A stretch of 64,000 bases of DNA from Atopobiaceae bacterium (GTDB lineage: Bacteria > Actinomycetota > Coriobacteriia > Coriobacteriales > Atopobiaceae): NCBI GenBank assembly GCA_022482785.1, contig JAKVON010000009.1, forward strand, positions 1-64,000, read 5' to 3'. The notes below the pieces were generated by a model. That model searched no databases. It was not told the origin of the DNA and worked only from the letters and a program-made list of their open reading frames with translations. The position numbers and the translations under genes were made by a program. Below, one piece after another: positions 45,263 to 54,475 of this stretch (within the stretch, counting starts at the first letter, position 1; every line of letters starts with the position of its first letter).

Positions 45263-46044
45263 GCGCCCGCGCCCTCGCTCCGGCGGCCCCTGCGCCGGAG
45301 CCGGTCCCAGAGCAGGTACATGAGCAGCCACACCGCCACGAGCGCCGCAGCCGCGACCAGCACGTAGCCGGGGCTCCCCACCAGGTCGTAGAGGTCCATG
45401 AGCGGCGTGTCGTAGGGCGGGTGGTTCACGAACATGAAGTTGGAGTCCGTCGCCCGGTCGAAGGGCCAGATGAGGGCGAGGTAGACGGCCGTCACGAGCA
45501 TCGGCTGCCAGACGTGCGAGAGGCGCGGGGAGAAGTCGTGCCCCGTGAGCTGCATCGTCGTGAAGGCGATGATGAGGCTGTGCTCGACGAACCCGCAGAG
45601 GCTCGGCCAGGACCAGGCGGGGCAGAGGTCCCAGGAGGGAAAGAGCAGGGCGGCCGCCGCCCCCACCACGCCGAGGCACCACAGGACCTCGTTCAGGAAG
45701 TCGCTCGGCCAGAGGGCGCACACGACCAGGAGCAGCTCGCAGAGGTTGCAGGAGTAGAGCGGCCAGTACTCCACGGAGAAGACGCCCGAGGCGGCCATGA
45801 TGGCGTCCTGCGAGGCGAGGAGGGCGACGGGCACGCAGGCGCAGGCCAGGAGCGCCTTGCGGCGGGGGGAGCCCCACGCGAGGCCGGAGGGCAGCCGCGC
45901 GTAGCGACGCGAGCAGGCCACCACGAGCGCGAGCGAGAACGCGAGCCAGACGAGGTGCGCCGGGCCGAAGTGCTCGAAGCCGAGCCTGCCCTCGGCTATC
46001 CAGAGGGGCTGCGCCCGGAAGAACCCCTCAATCCGCTCGGCCAT
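45250..46044 (-). CDS. YwaF-like integral membrane protein (TIGR02206 type)
   Basis: A 264-residue protein with seven or more predicted helices. FEHFGPAHLVWLAFSLALVV near the start, LYSCNLCELLLVVCALW in the middle and FMFVNHPPYDTPLMDL late are typical of the YwaF group of unknown function. The tail is basic. The gene converges on queD and overlaps its end by 13 bases. Confidence 0.75.
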   Translation of the reverse strand: MAERIEGFFRAQPLWIAEGRLGFEHFGPAHLVWLAFSLALVVACSRRYARLPSGLAWGSPRRKALLACACVPVALLASQDAIMAASGVFSVEYWPLYSCNLCELLLVVCALWPSDFLNEVLWCLGVVGAAAALLFPSWDLCPAWSWPSLCGFVEHSLIIAFTTMQLTGHDFSPRLSHVWQPMLVTAVYLALIWPFDRATDSNFMFVNHPPYDTPLMDLYDLVGSPGYVLVAAAALVAVWLLMYLLWDRLRRRGRRSEGAGAQAR

Positions 46045-46184
46045 GGCCCCTCCTCTCGGCATCCCAGGTTCATACCCACGGCACGGCGCGCCAAGCTCTC
46101 GCCCCTCGGGCAGGAAAGGGCCTGCGTTCGGGTACGAACCCGGATGGCCCCGGCGGATTCCGGGGCCGGACGGGAGGCCACCCC

Positions 46185-46763
46185 ATGGACGAAGCCTATT
46201 CCCCGGCGATCGCGCAGGTCGTACGCGGCCATTGGCTGCTCGCCCTGTGCACCGTCTTCTACCTCGTCTGGTGGATCGTCTTCTTCCGCCCGCGCGCGGA
46301 GGGCGTCGAGGTCGTCGGGATGATGCGCGCCTTCGGCATCGGCTGCATCCTCGCCGCCGCGGCGCTCGGCGTGGCGGCCGTCTGGCAGATCGGCTCCGGC
46401 GCCGGCGCGCTTCCGGGGCCCGTCGAGGGAGTCCTCGTCAACGGCGGCGGGCTCCTGGCCTACCTGGTGCTCCTCATGGTCACGATCGTGGCGTTCAAGC
46501 GGGAGCCCACCACCGAGCTCCTCCTGTTCGTGGGCTGGGCGACCCTCGAGGCGAACGTCCTGAACGGCTTGGCGGGCGCGGGGACCGTCCCGACGGCCGT
46601 CCTCGTCGTCCTTGGCGTGGTCGTGGCGGCCGGTCTCGTGGCGAGCACGGTGTGCTACGTGCTCTACTACGGCCTTCCCGCCTTCGCGGGCTTCGTCGAC
46701 GGCTGCATTCCCCTGGTCGTCGTCGGAATCATCTCCGTCGTGCTCGCCGTCGCGATCGCCTGA
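46185..46763 (+). CDS. Hypothetical membrane protein (six helices)
   Basis: A 192-residue, very hydrophobic protein with about six helices (e.g. WLLALCTVFYLVWWIVFF and AVLVVLGVVVAAGLVASTVC). No motif is recognised. It starts at ATG 46185; a ribosome site is weak (GGGAGGCCACCCC). Confidence 0.65.
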   Translation: MDEAYSPAIAQVVRGHWLLALCTVFYLVWWIVFFRPRAEGVEVVGMMRAFGIGCILAAAALGVAAVWQIGSGAGALPGPVEGVLVNGGGLLAYLVLLMVTIVAFKREPTTELLLFVGWATLEANVLNGLAGAGTVPTAVLVVLGVVVAAGLVASTVCYVLYYGLPAFAGFVDGCIPLVVVGIISVVLAVAIA

Positions 46764-46889
46764 GGACCCCTGTCGAGGCGGCCGTTCGACCGCTCCCGCC
46801 GAGGCGGGGCGATTCTCTCGCGGGCGTAAGGGTATGATGCAAGAAGCGTACGGACGCAACGTTCATTTCGTCAATTGGGAGGCAGGCAT

Positions 46890-47763
46890 ATGCTAGTCAA
46901 CGCAACCGACATGCTCCAGAAGGCCGAGGCCGGGCACTACGGCATCGGCGCGTTCAACACGAACAACCTGGAGTGGGCGACGGCGATCCTCGACGCCGCC
47001 GAGGCCAAGCAGTCCCCGCTGATCATCCAGTGCACGGGCGGCGCCGCCAAGTGGCAGACCAGCTTCAAGGTCGTCTCCACGCTCGTCCACCAGCTCGTCG
47101 AGGACAAGAACATCACCGTGCCGGTGGCCCTCCACCTCGACCACGGCTCGTACGAGGACTGCTACAAGTGCATCGAGGCCGGCTTCACCTCGATCATGTA
47201 CGACGGCTCTCACGAGAAGGACTTCGCCACGAACGTCGCCAACACCAAGGAGCTCGTGAAGGTCGCCCACGGCAAGGGCATCTCCATCGAGGCCGAGGTC
47301 GGCGGCATCGGCGGCACCGAGGACGGCATCACGGCGCAGGGCGAGATCGCAGACCCCGAGGAGTGCAAGCAGATCGCTGATCTCGGCGTCGACTTCCTCG
47401 CCTGCGGCATCGGCAACATCCATGGCCTCTATCCCGCGAACTGGGCCGGCCTCAACTTCGAGGCGCTCGAGGCCATCAAGGCCAAGACCGGCAACCTCCC
47501 GCTCGTCCTCCACGGCGGCACGGGCATTCCCCGTCGAGCAGGTCAAGAAGGCCATCGAGAACGGCGTCTCCAAGATCAACGTCAACACGGACCTCCAGGT
47601 CGTCTTCGCTGCCGCGACGCGCAAGTACATCGAGTCCGGCGCGGACCAGCAGGGCAAGGGCTTCGATCCCCGCAAGCTCCTCAAGGGCGGCCGCGACGCC
47701 ATCGTCGACCGTACGGGCGAGCTCATGGAGGAGTTCGGCTCGGTGGGCAAGGGCTGGAACTAG
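46890..47763 (+). CDS. fba: Class II fructose-1,6-bisphosphate aldolase (one frame break)
   Basis: Cleaves fructose-1,6-bisphosphate in glycolysis. About 290 residues. Zinc and catalytic motifs are VALHLDHGSYEDCYK, SIMYDGSH, EAEVGGIGGTEDG, IGNIHGLYP and VLHGGTGIP. Frame is lost at 47529-47532, where CCCC should be CCC; corrected, it reads GGTGIPVEQVKKAIENGVSKINVNTDLQ and runs to a normal end (EEFGSVGKGWN). For a central metabolic gene this is most likely a sequence error. The ribosome site is GGGAGGCA. Confidence 0.92.
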
Positions 47764-47922
47764 CCCATCGCGGGCGGCAGGCCCGCAGCATCGACTCGGG
47801 GAGGGGTGCCTGGATTCCAGGTGCCCCTCCTTCCTTGTGCGGTGCGGGAAGGCTCGAGGGCCATGGGGCAGGCGGTGCCGCTCGCACGTCCGTGGTGCCG
47901 GCCGCGCCCTCGGGGCAGGCGG

Positions 47923-48349
47923 CTACCTCGAGGTGCTCTGGCGGACGCCGAGGAGGAACAGCACGGGAAGCACGACGCCGAGGACGGCACCTGCGACCTG
48001 CTCGGCCACGAAGATGTGGTTCTGGAGCGTGAGGGCGAGGCTCGCGAGCGCGAGCGCGATGGCGGCGCAGCTGAGCGTCGAGCCCAGGCGGTACCTGCCT
48101 TGGATTCCGCTGCGGGCGGCCAGCACCTGCACGGCGGCATAGGCGAGGAACGCGATGCCGGAGAGCACGAAGACGGTGGCCGGACTCGGGCATGTTCACC
48201 GTCGCGGAGAAGCCCTTCGCGCCGATGATCAGGACGAGGACCCCGACGAGCGCGGCGAGGCCTCCCTCGACCATCTCGACGAGGCAGACTATCCTGAGGA
48301 ACCTGCTGGGGTTGGACTGCTCGGGCTGCTTGCCGGTCTGCTCTGGCAT
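47923..48349 (-). CDS. Hypothetical four-helix membrane protein (one frame break)
   Basis: About 141 residues. It begins MPEQTGKQPEQSNPSRFLRIV and has helices at LAALVGVLVLIIGAKGF, TVFVLSGIAFLAYAAVQVLAA, TLSCAAIALALASLALTL and VLGVVLPVLFLLGV. Frame is lost at 48180-48181 (one extra C on the plus strand); corrected, the join reads NMPESATVFVLSGIAFL. Function is unknown. The ATG has a strong GAAGGAAGGGAG site. Confidence 0.65.
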
Positions 48350-48625
48350 CGGCGCTCCCTTCCTCTCTCCGTCTCGGGCCTTGCGGCAACAGTGGAACAG
48401 TCTAGCAGGAAAGGCGTTCGCGGGGCTGTCGCGAGAACCTGCGGAAATAGCCAAACGATATCTTGATGGCACTTACTACCTGGTGCGATGTGGCTGATAT
48501 GAGGACTTGCGAAGGGGTTGGGGGCCCCATCCGTTCCTGCTATCATGGTGGAACCCTCCGGCATCGCGCGACGGATGCCGACGTTGGCCCTGGCTTGATC
48601 TGAACACGAAACGAAAGAGGCCTCC

Positions 48626-49777
48626 ATGACCCGCTGTCTTCGAGAACTGATGGTTGCGCTCACCGCCACCGTGCTCGTCTTCGCCCTGGCCGTGCCCTCG
48701 GTCTCGCGGCCGACGACGGCGCTCGCCGACACGTCGGCAGACATCCAGGCGCAGCTCGACGATGCCAACGCCAAGCTCGACGACATCTACTCCAAGGCAG
48801 AGGCCGTCTCGGAGCAGCTGAACGACACCAAGGTGAAGCTCGACTCCACCCAGTCCCAGATAGACCAGATCCAGGCGCAGATCGAGCAGACCCAGTCCCA
48901 GATCGACGAGATGCAGGCGAGGATCGAGCAGAAGCAGGCGGAGCTCGACCATGCCCAGATGGTCCTCTCGGAGCGCGTCGCGGCCAACTACAAGGCGGGG
49001 AACGCCTCGTCCCTCGACGTGCTGCTCGAGTCGACGAGCTTCGACGACCTCGTCAGCCGCATCTACTACGCGGACAAGTTCTCCGAGCAGAACGCCCAGA
49101 TGATCCAGGACGTCAAGGACATCAAGGCAGACCTCGAGAGCCAGAAGAGCGCCCTCGACGAGCAGAAGTCCCAGCTGGAGAGCCAGAACGCCCAGCTCCA
49201 GGACCAGAAGGACCAGCAGCTGTCGCTGCTCAGCCAGCAGAGGTCCCAGCAGGCAGACCTCGACGCCCAGTCGAAGCAGGCCCAGAGCTACATCGACAAC
49301 CTCTCGAGCGAGCTGAAGCAGAAGCTGGCGGAGGAGGAGGCGGCACGCCAGGAGGCGGCCCGCAAGGCCGCCGCCGCTGCCGCGGCGTCTGCCGGCGCGA
49401 ACGGGACCTACTACTCGGGCGGCACCGTCGGCAGCCTCACCCAGGACCAGCGCAACACGATTCTCGCGGCGGCGTACTCCATGCTCGGCGGCTCGTACGT
49501 CTGGGCCGCCTACGACCCGAGCGGCAGGACGTTCGACTGCTCGGGGCTCACGAAGTACTGCTACGCCTGCGCCGGGGTCGGCATCGACCACAGCTCGTCG
49601 TCCCAGAGCTCCTTCTGCACGAAGTCCCTCTCGGAGGCGGTGCCGGGCGACGTCGTGTGGCGCTCGGGGCACGTGGGCATCTACATCGGCAACGGCCAGA
49701 CCATCGAGGCCATGTCGCCGTCACAGGGAATCCGCGTGGGGACGCTCAGCTCCTTCTCGAGCTGCGGCCCGGCGTAG
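48626..49777 (+). CDS. NlpC/P60 peptidoglycan hydrolase with coiled coil
   Basis: A 383-residue secreted cell-wall endopeptidase. After a signal peptide (VALTATVLVFALAVPSVS...ALA) there is a long coiled coil (about 37-250) with QAQIEQTQSQIDEMQARIEQ repeats, of the PcsB/RipA-like type. The C-terminal NlpC/P60 domain (about 275-383) has the catalytic Cys in FDCSGLTKYC and His in SGHVGIYIGNG. The coiled coil usually keeps such enzymes inactive until activated by the divisome (FtsEX); that is inferred. Confidence 0.9.
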   Translation: MTRCLRELMVALTATVLVFALAVPSVSRPTTALADTSADIQAQLDDANAKLDDIYSKAEAVSEQLNDTKVKLDSTQSQIDQIQAQIEQTQSQIDEMQARIEQKQAELDHAQMVLSERVAANYKAGNASSLDVLLESTSFDDLVSRIYYADKFSEQNAQMIQDVKDIKADLESQKSALDEQKSQLESQNAQLQDQKDQQLSLLSQQRSQQADLDAQSKQAQSYIDNLSSELKQKLAEEEAARQEAARKAAAAAAASAGANGTYYSGGTVGSLTQDQRNTILAAAYSMLGGSYVWAAYDPSGRTFDCSGLTKYCYACAGVGIDHSSSSQSSFCTKSLSEAVPGDVVWRSGHVGIYIGNGQTIEAMSPSQGIRVGTLSSFSSCGPA

Positions 49778-49781
49778 CCGG

Positions 49782-50228
49782 TCAGGACTCGTCTGCCGGC
49801 AGGGCCGCGAGGCCGTCGTCCTCGATGCTCGCGATGTCGGCGAGGGTCTTGGAGTCGAGGTAGGCCGAGGTCACCTTGCCGAGGTCGAGCCAGACGGGCT
49901 TGGTGGGGCATTCGTCCGCGCGCGGGCATACCTGCGCGTTCGAGCAGTCGAGGCAGGCCACGGGCGCAAGGGTCCCCTCCGCGGCGCGGAGGATCTCGCC
50001 GAGGGTATAGCCCTCGGCGTCCCTGGCCAGCTTGTACCCGCCGCCCTTGCCGCGCTGCGAGAGCACGTAGCCGGACTTGTGCATGAGCGAGATGACCTGT
50101 TCGAGGTACTTGCGGGAGATGCCCTGGCGCTTGGCGATGTCGCCGAGCGAGACCCACCCCTCGTGGCTGGCCAGGTCGGCCATCACGCGCAGCGCGTAGC
50201 GCCCCTTCGTGGTGAACATGCCTGCCAT
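49782..50228 (-). CDS. Rrf2-family regulator, IscR-like
   Basis: A 148-residue regulator. The Rrf2 winged helix is MFTTKGRYALRVMADLA, IAKRQGISRKYLEQVISLM and GYVLSQRGKGGGYKLAR. Four cysteines lie in CLDCSNAQVCPRADEC (about 92-107), three of which could bind an iron-sulfur cluster as in IscR. It is the last gene of the SUF operon, 3 bases after sufU, and probably senses cluster supply and controls that operon. In many other bacteria the regulator leads the operon. Confidence 0.87.
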   Translation of the reverse strand: MAGMFTTKGRYALRVMADLASHEGWVSLGDIAKRQGISRKYLEQVISLMHKSGYVLSQRGKGGGYKLARDAEGYTLGEILRAAEGTLAPVACLDCSNAQVCPRADECPTKPVWLDLGKVTSAYLDSKTLADIASIEDDGLAALPADES

Positions 50229-50231
50229 CGC

Positions 50232-50693
50232 TCAGCCCTCCCCTTCGGTGGTGGTGACGCCGTCGCCGTGCTCGAGCATCTCCTCGAGCGTGCGCCAGGC
50301 GAGCTCGGCGCACTTCACGCGCGCGGGCATGTGCGAGACGGAGCTGAGGCAGCTCGCCTCGTCGAGCTCCTCGAGGCGAGCCGGGTCCTTCTCGGAGCCG
50401 CGGATCATCTCGCCGAAGAGCCTGCAGAGGCCGATCGCCTCCTCGGGGGTCTTGCCCACCATGAGGTCCGACATCATGTCGGCCGAGGCCTGGGAGACGG
50501 CGCACCCGTGGCCGGTGTACGCGGCCTCGGCGATGCGGCCGTCCTCCCCCATGCGCACCTGCAGGACGAGGTCGTCGCCGCACGAGGGGTTCACCCCCTC
50601 GTGCGTCGAGGTGGCGTCGTCCATCTCGTACTTGTAGTCCGGGTGGCTGACGTGATCCATCAGCGAGGCGTTGTACAGGTCATTCATTGCCAT
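50232..50693 (-). CDS. sufU: SUF scaffold/sulfur acceptor SufU
   Basis: 153 residues. The three conserved cysteines appear in NPSCGDDL, GHGCAVSQASADMM and HMPARVKCAELAW, with the Asp after the first; these bind zinc and accept sulfur from SufS. The 18-20 residue insertion that separates SufU from IscU is present (ARLEELDEASCLSSVS region). ATG 50693 overlaps the end of sufS by 14 bases and follows GGGAGG. Confidence 0.92.
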   Translation of the reverse strand: MAMNDLYNASLMDHVSHPDYKYEMDDATSTHEGVNPSCGDDLVLQVRMGEDGRIAEAAYTGHGCAVSQASADMMSDLMVGKTPEEAIGLCRLFGEMIRGSEKDPARLEELDEASCLSSVSHMPARVKCAELAWRTLEEMLEHGDGVTTTEGEG

Positions 50694-51951
50694 GGAAAAC
50701 CTCCCATACGCGGCCGAGGCCGTCTGCGAGCCTGTCGACGTCGGCGGCGTCGTTGTAGAAGGCGACGCTCGCCCGACAGCAGCTCTCGATCCCCATCCAG
50801 GCGAGCAGGGGCTGGGCGCAGTGATGGCCCGCCCTGATCGCGACGTCGTCCATGTCGAGCAGGCTGGCGACGTCATGGGGGTGGATGTCGCCGAGGTTGA
50901 ACGAGACGGCCCCGACATGCGCCGCCGGGTCCGTGGGGCCGACCACGTCGACGTGGGGGACGTCGACGAGGCGTGCGCAGAGGTAGCTCGCGAGCGCGCG
51001 CTCCCTCTCCTCGAGGACGTCGCGGCCCTTGCCCTCGATGTAGGAGAGGCCCGCGTCGAAGGCGTAAATCCCGGCGGCGTCCTGCGTGCCCGCCTCGAAC
51101 TTCTGGGGGATGGGCGCCCAGACGGCGCCGGTCTCGGTGACGGAGTCGATCATCTCCCCGCCGGTGAGGAAGGGCGGCATCGACTCGAGCACGTCGCGGC
51201 GCCCCCAGAGGACGCCCACGCCCATGGGCCCCATGAGCTTGTGGGCCGAGAAGGCCATGAGGTCGCAGCCGAGCTCGGACACGTCGACCCTGACGTGCGG
51301 GACGCTCTGCGCGGCGTCGACGACGACGAGGGCACCCACGGCGTGCGCCGCGTCCGCGATGGCGCGCACGGGGTTCTCCACGCCGAGGACGTTCGAGACG
51401 TGCGCCACCGAGACGAGCTTGGTCCTGGGGCCGACCTTGTCGGCGACCTCCTCGGGGGTGATGACGAAGTCCTCGTTCGGACGCAGGTAGACGAGCTTGG
51501 CTCCCGTGGCGGCGCAGACCTGCTGCCAGGGGATGAGGTTGGAGTGGTGCTCCATGATGGTGATGGCGACCTCGTCGCCGGGGCCGAGCAGCGTGGGCGC
51601 GAGCGAGCGCGCGACGAGGTTGAGCGACTCGGAGGTGTTGCGCGTGAAGACGACCTCGTCGGGATCGCCTGCCCCTATGAAGCGCGCGACGTGGGCACGG
51701 GCGTCGTCGATGGCCTGCGTCGCCTCGACCGAGAGGCGGTAGAGGCCGCGCAGGGGGTTGGCGTTCATGGTCTCGTAGAAGCGCCTCTGGGCTTCGAGCA
51801 CGCAGGCGGGGCGCTGTGCCGTCGCGGCGCTGTCCAGGAAGGCCAGGCCCTCGTCGGAGGCCAGGAGGGGGAAGTCCGGGCGGAACGGGTTGGTGCGGAT
51901 GTCCGCCGGGCCCCCGGCGACCGGCGCGCTCGGGAAGGAGAGGCCGCTCAT
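50680..51951 (-). CDS. sufS: Cysteine desulfurase SufS
   Basis: A 423-residue PLP enzyme that takes sulfur from cysteine. It has FLDSAATAQRP at the start, HHSNLIPWQQ, the PLP-lysine in SAHKLMGPMG and the catalytic cysteine in RAGHHCAQPLL. The short active-site loop fits class II desulfurases working with SufU. The start at 51951 overlaps sufD by 4 bases (ATGA); the open frame extends further upstream only by chance. Confidence 0.94.
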   Translation of the reverse strand: MSGLSFPSAPVAGGPADIRTNPFRPDFPLLASDEGLAFLDSAATAQRPACVLEAQRRFYETMNANPLRGLYRLSVEATQAIDDARAHVARFIGAGDPDEVVFTRNTSESLNLVARSLAPTLLGPGDEVAITIMEHHSNLIPWQQVCAATGAKLVYLRPNEDFVITPEEVADKVGPRTKLVSVAHVSNVLGVENPVRAIADAAHAVGALVVVDAAQSVPHVRVDVSELGCDLMAFSAHKLMGPMGVGVLWGRRDVLESMPPFLTGGEMIDSVTETGAVWAPIPQKFEAGTQDAAGIYAFDAGLSYIEGKGRDVLEERERALASYLCARLVDVPHVDVVGPTDPAAHVGAVSFNLGDIHPHDVASLLDMDDVAIRAGHHCAQPLLAWMGIESCCRASVAFYNDAADVDRLADGLGRVWEVFHGNE

Positions 51952-53069
51952 CGGGCGTCGCCCCCTCTCGGCTCGAAGGAGGCCTCGGCCTCGGCCAGGT
52001 CGTTCGCCGCCTGGTCGCCCAGGAGGTCGCGGGCGATGGCGAGGGCCGCGTCGCGGAACGCGCCGGTGGGGGCGGAGAGCACGGCGTCGTCGATGACGGC
52101 CGACGAGAAGAGCTCGGTGGCGTCCTCCTCCGTCAGCCCGCGGTCGGCGAGGTATGAGAGCTGGTCCTGGGAGACCGAGCCGATGGTGGCGCCGTGGTCG
52201 CCCGCGACGTCGTCCTCGTCGCAGAGGATGACGGGCAGGGTCTTGTTCACGACGCCGTCCCCGGCCACGAGCACGGTCTCCTGCTCGCGGCCCTTGGCGC
52301 CCTTGGCCCCGCGGACGAGGTCGATCGTGGCGCGGAGGGTCTTCTCGGCATCGTCGTCGAGCACCCCGGACTCGTCGACCTGCGCGCGCGTGTCGGTGCC
52401 GCGCATGCGGACGACATGGTTGAGGTCGAGCCTCTCGCGGCCGCGTGCCAGGTAGCGCGTGGCGAGCGTGAGCGACGAGCGCGCCCCCGCGAGGTTGGCC
52501 GCGAGGCCGAGCACCGCGGTGCCGGCACCGAGGACGTATTGCCTGACCTCGATGGACGCCCCCTGTCCCAGCTCTATCCCGACGTCGTCGAGGTGCTGGT
52601 GGGAGTCGGGGAGCGCGACGAGCTCGGCGAGCGTGACGCGGGCCCCCCTCGCCGCGGTGATGCGGAGGAGGTTGCCGGTGGTGGAGGGCGCGTCGGCGGG
52701 GGAGGCCGACGCCGTGACGACGATGGTCGCCTCGGCGTCGGGCCCGAGCTCGACGTTGGTCTCGGTGACGTCGCCTGCGGAGAGGTTGACCTCGACCAGC
52801 TGGGGGGAGTCGGAGGACACCCTCACGGTGTGACGCGAGGCGGCGGACGTCGCGGCCGAGGTGAGCCAAGCCGTCGCGGCGTCTCCCGCGCCCATCTCGA
52901 GGCCGGCGTGAGCGTCCGGTCGGACGGGGGTCGCGTCGACGGAGGCGGAGTAGTCCCGGGCGGGGTCGTTGGCGATCGCGGGCACCTCGAGGACGGCGTC
53001 GTTGATGCGCAGGTAGTTCCAGGTCTGGGCGGGCGGCGTGTTGAGGCGTTCGAGCGTGGAGGTGGCCAT
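51948..53069 (-). CDS. sufD: SUF assembly protein SufD
   Basis: A 373-residue SufBD-fold subunit. The C-terminal part has NHVVRMRGTDTRAQVDESG, LPVILCDEDDVAGDHGATIGSVSQDQLSYL and LFSSAVIDDAVL, typical of SufD. The N-terminal half is Ala-rich and little conserved. It forms the SufBC2D scaffold complex with its neighbours. The start overlaps the sufB stop by one base (TAATG). Confidence 0.9.
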   Translation of the reverse strand: MATSTLERLNTPPAQTWNYLRINDAVLEVPAIANDPARDYSASVDATPVRPDAHAGLEMGAGDAATAWLTSAATSAASRHTVRVSSDSPQLVEVNLSAGDVTETNVELGPDAEATIVVTASASPADAPSTTGNLLRITAARGARVTLAELVALPDSHQHLDDVGIELGQGASIEVRQYVLGAGTAVLGLAANLAGARSSLTLATRYLARGRERLDLNHVVRMRGTDTRAQVDESGVLDDDAEKTLRATIDLVRGAKGAKGREQETVLVAGDGVVNKTLPVILCDEDDVAGDHGATIGSVSQDQLSYLADRGLTEEDATELFSSAVIDDAVLSAPTGAFRDAALAIARDLLGDQAANDLAEAEASFEPRGGDAR

Positions 53070-54475
53070 TATCCGATCGCTCCTTCCATCTCGAGCTTGA
53101 TGAGGTTGTTCATCTCGACGGCGTATTCCAGCGGGAGCTCCTTCGAGATGGGGTTGGCAAATCCGTTCACCACCATCGTGCGGGCCTCCTGCTCGGTCGC
53201 ACCGCGGCTCATGAGGTAGAGGATGGTGTCGTCCGAGATGCGCCCGATGGTGGCCTCGTGGCCCACGCTCGCGCTCTTGCAGCGCACGTCCATCGCGGGG
53301 ATGGTGTCGGAGCGGCTCTGGTCGTCGAGCATGAGCGACTGGCACGAGACGGAGGCCCGCGCGCGCTCGGCGTTCCTCGTCACCATCACCGAGCTGCGGA
53401 ACGTGGAGACGCCGCCGCTCTTGGAGAGGGACTTCGTCGAGACCGAGGCCTTGGTGTCCGGCGCTGCGAGGACCACCTTGCATCCCGTGTCGAGGTTCTG
53501 CGTGGCGCCGGCGAAGGTGATGCCGGTGAACTCGCAGCTCGAGCGGGCGCCGGCGAGGATCGTGGTGGGGTAGAGGTAGGAGACGTGGCTGCCGAAGCTG
53601 CCCGAGACCCACTCCATCACGCCGTCCTCCGCCACGCGGGCGCGCTTGGTGTTGAGGTTGTACATGTTCTTGGACCAGTTCTCGATCGTGGAGTAGCGCA
53701 GGCGCGCGCCCTTGCCCACGAAGAGCTCGACGCAGCCCGCGTGCAGGTTGGCGACGTTGTACTTGGGCGCCGAGCAGCCCTCGATGAAGTGGAGGTCGGC
53801 GCCGGGCTCCACGATGATGAGCGTGTGCTCGAACTGGCCGGCGCCCGCCGCGTTGAGGCGGAAGTAGCTCTGGAGCGGGAAGTCGAGGTGCACGCCCTCC
53901 GGAACGTAGACGAACGAGCCGCCGCTCCAGACGGCCCCGTGCAGGGCCGCGAACTTATGGTCGGTGGGGGGCACCAGGCTCATGAAGTGCTCGCGGATCA
54001 TGTCCTCGTAGGGGCCGTGGAGGGCCTCCTCGATGCCGGAGTAGACGACGCCCTGCTCCGCGACCTCCTCGCGCATGTTGTGGTAGACGAGCTCGGAGTC
54101 GTACTGGGCCCCCACGCCGGCCAGGCTCGTGCGCTCCGCCTCGGGGATGCCGAGCTTCTCGAAGGTGTCCTTGATCTCCGTGGGCACCTCGTCCCAGTTC
54201 TTGGCCTGCTTGGCCTTGGAGGTGACGTAGGTGGAGATGTGGTCCATGTCGAGGCCCTCGATGGAGGGACCCCAGTTGGAGGGCATGCGGAGGTCCTGGT
54301 AGATGTCGAGCGACTTGAGGCGGAGCTCGAGCATCCAGTCGGGCTCGTCCTTCTTGCTCGAGATCGCCCGCACGATGTCGGGGGTCAGGCCGTCGGCGAA
54401 GCGCTCGTAGCCCTCCTCGGGCTTGACGAAGTCGTAGAGCGAGCGGTCGACGTCGGAGACGTTGGATGCGCTCAT
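53069..54475 (-). CDS. sufB: SUF assembly protein SufB
   Basis: A 468-residue subunit of the SufBCD Fe-S assembly complex, on which clusters form. Highly conserved stretches include EPDWMLELRLKSLDIY, GGSFVYVPEGVHLDFPLQSY, LHFIEGCSAPKYN, and GHEATIGRISDDTILYLMSRG. It lies between sufC and sufD with a 4-base ATGA overlap to sufC. Confidence 0.95.
   Translation of the reverse strand: MSASNVSDVDRSLYDFVKPEEGYERFADGLTPDIVRAISSKKDEPDWMLELRLKSLDIYQDLRMPSNWGPSIEGLDMDHISTYVTSKAKQAKNWDEVPTEIKDTFEKLGIPEAERTSLAGVGAQYDSELVYHNMREEVAEQGVVYSGIEEALHGPYEDMIREHFMSLVPPTDHKFAALHGAVWSGGSFVYVPEGVHLDFPLQSYFRLNAAGAGQFEHTLIIVEPGADLHFIEGCSAPKYNVANLHAGCVELFVGKGARLRYSTIENWSKNMYNLNTKRARVAEDGVMEWVSGSFGSHVSYLYPTTILAGARSSCEFTGITFAGATQNLDTGCKVVLAAPDTKASVSTKSLSKSGGVSTFRSSVMVTRNAERARASVSCQSLMLDDQSRSDTIPAMDVRCKSASVGHEATIGRISDDTILYLMSRGATEQEARTMVVNGFANPISKELPLEYAVEMNNLIKLEMEGAIG

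Noticed and set aside
48770..49340. DNA-level tandem repeats in the NlpC/P60 gene
   Set aside because: The repetition comes from coiled-coil codons (Gln, Ile, Glu) and is not regular at the DNA level.
52000..52869. Extension of sufS to 52869 as a 729-residue fusion
   Set aside because: The extra part is an Arg/Gly-rich shadow of sufD; the ATGA start at 51951 gives a standard SufS.
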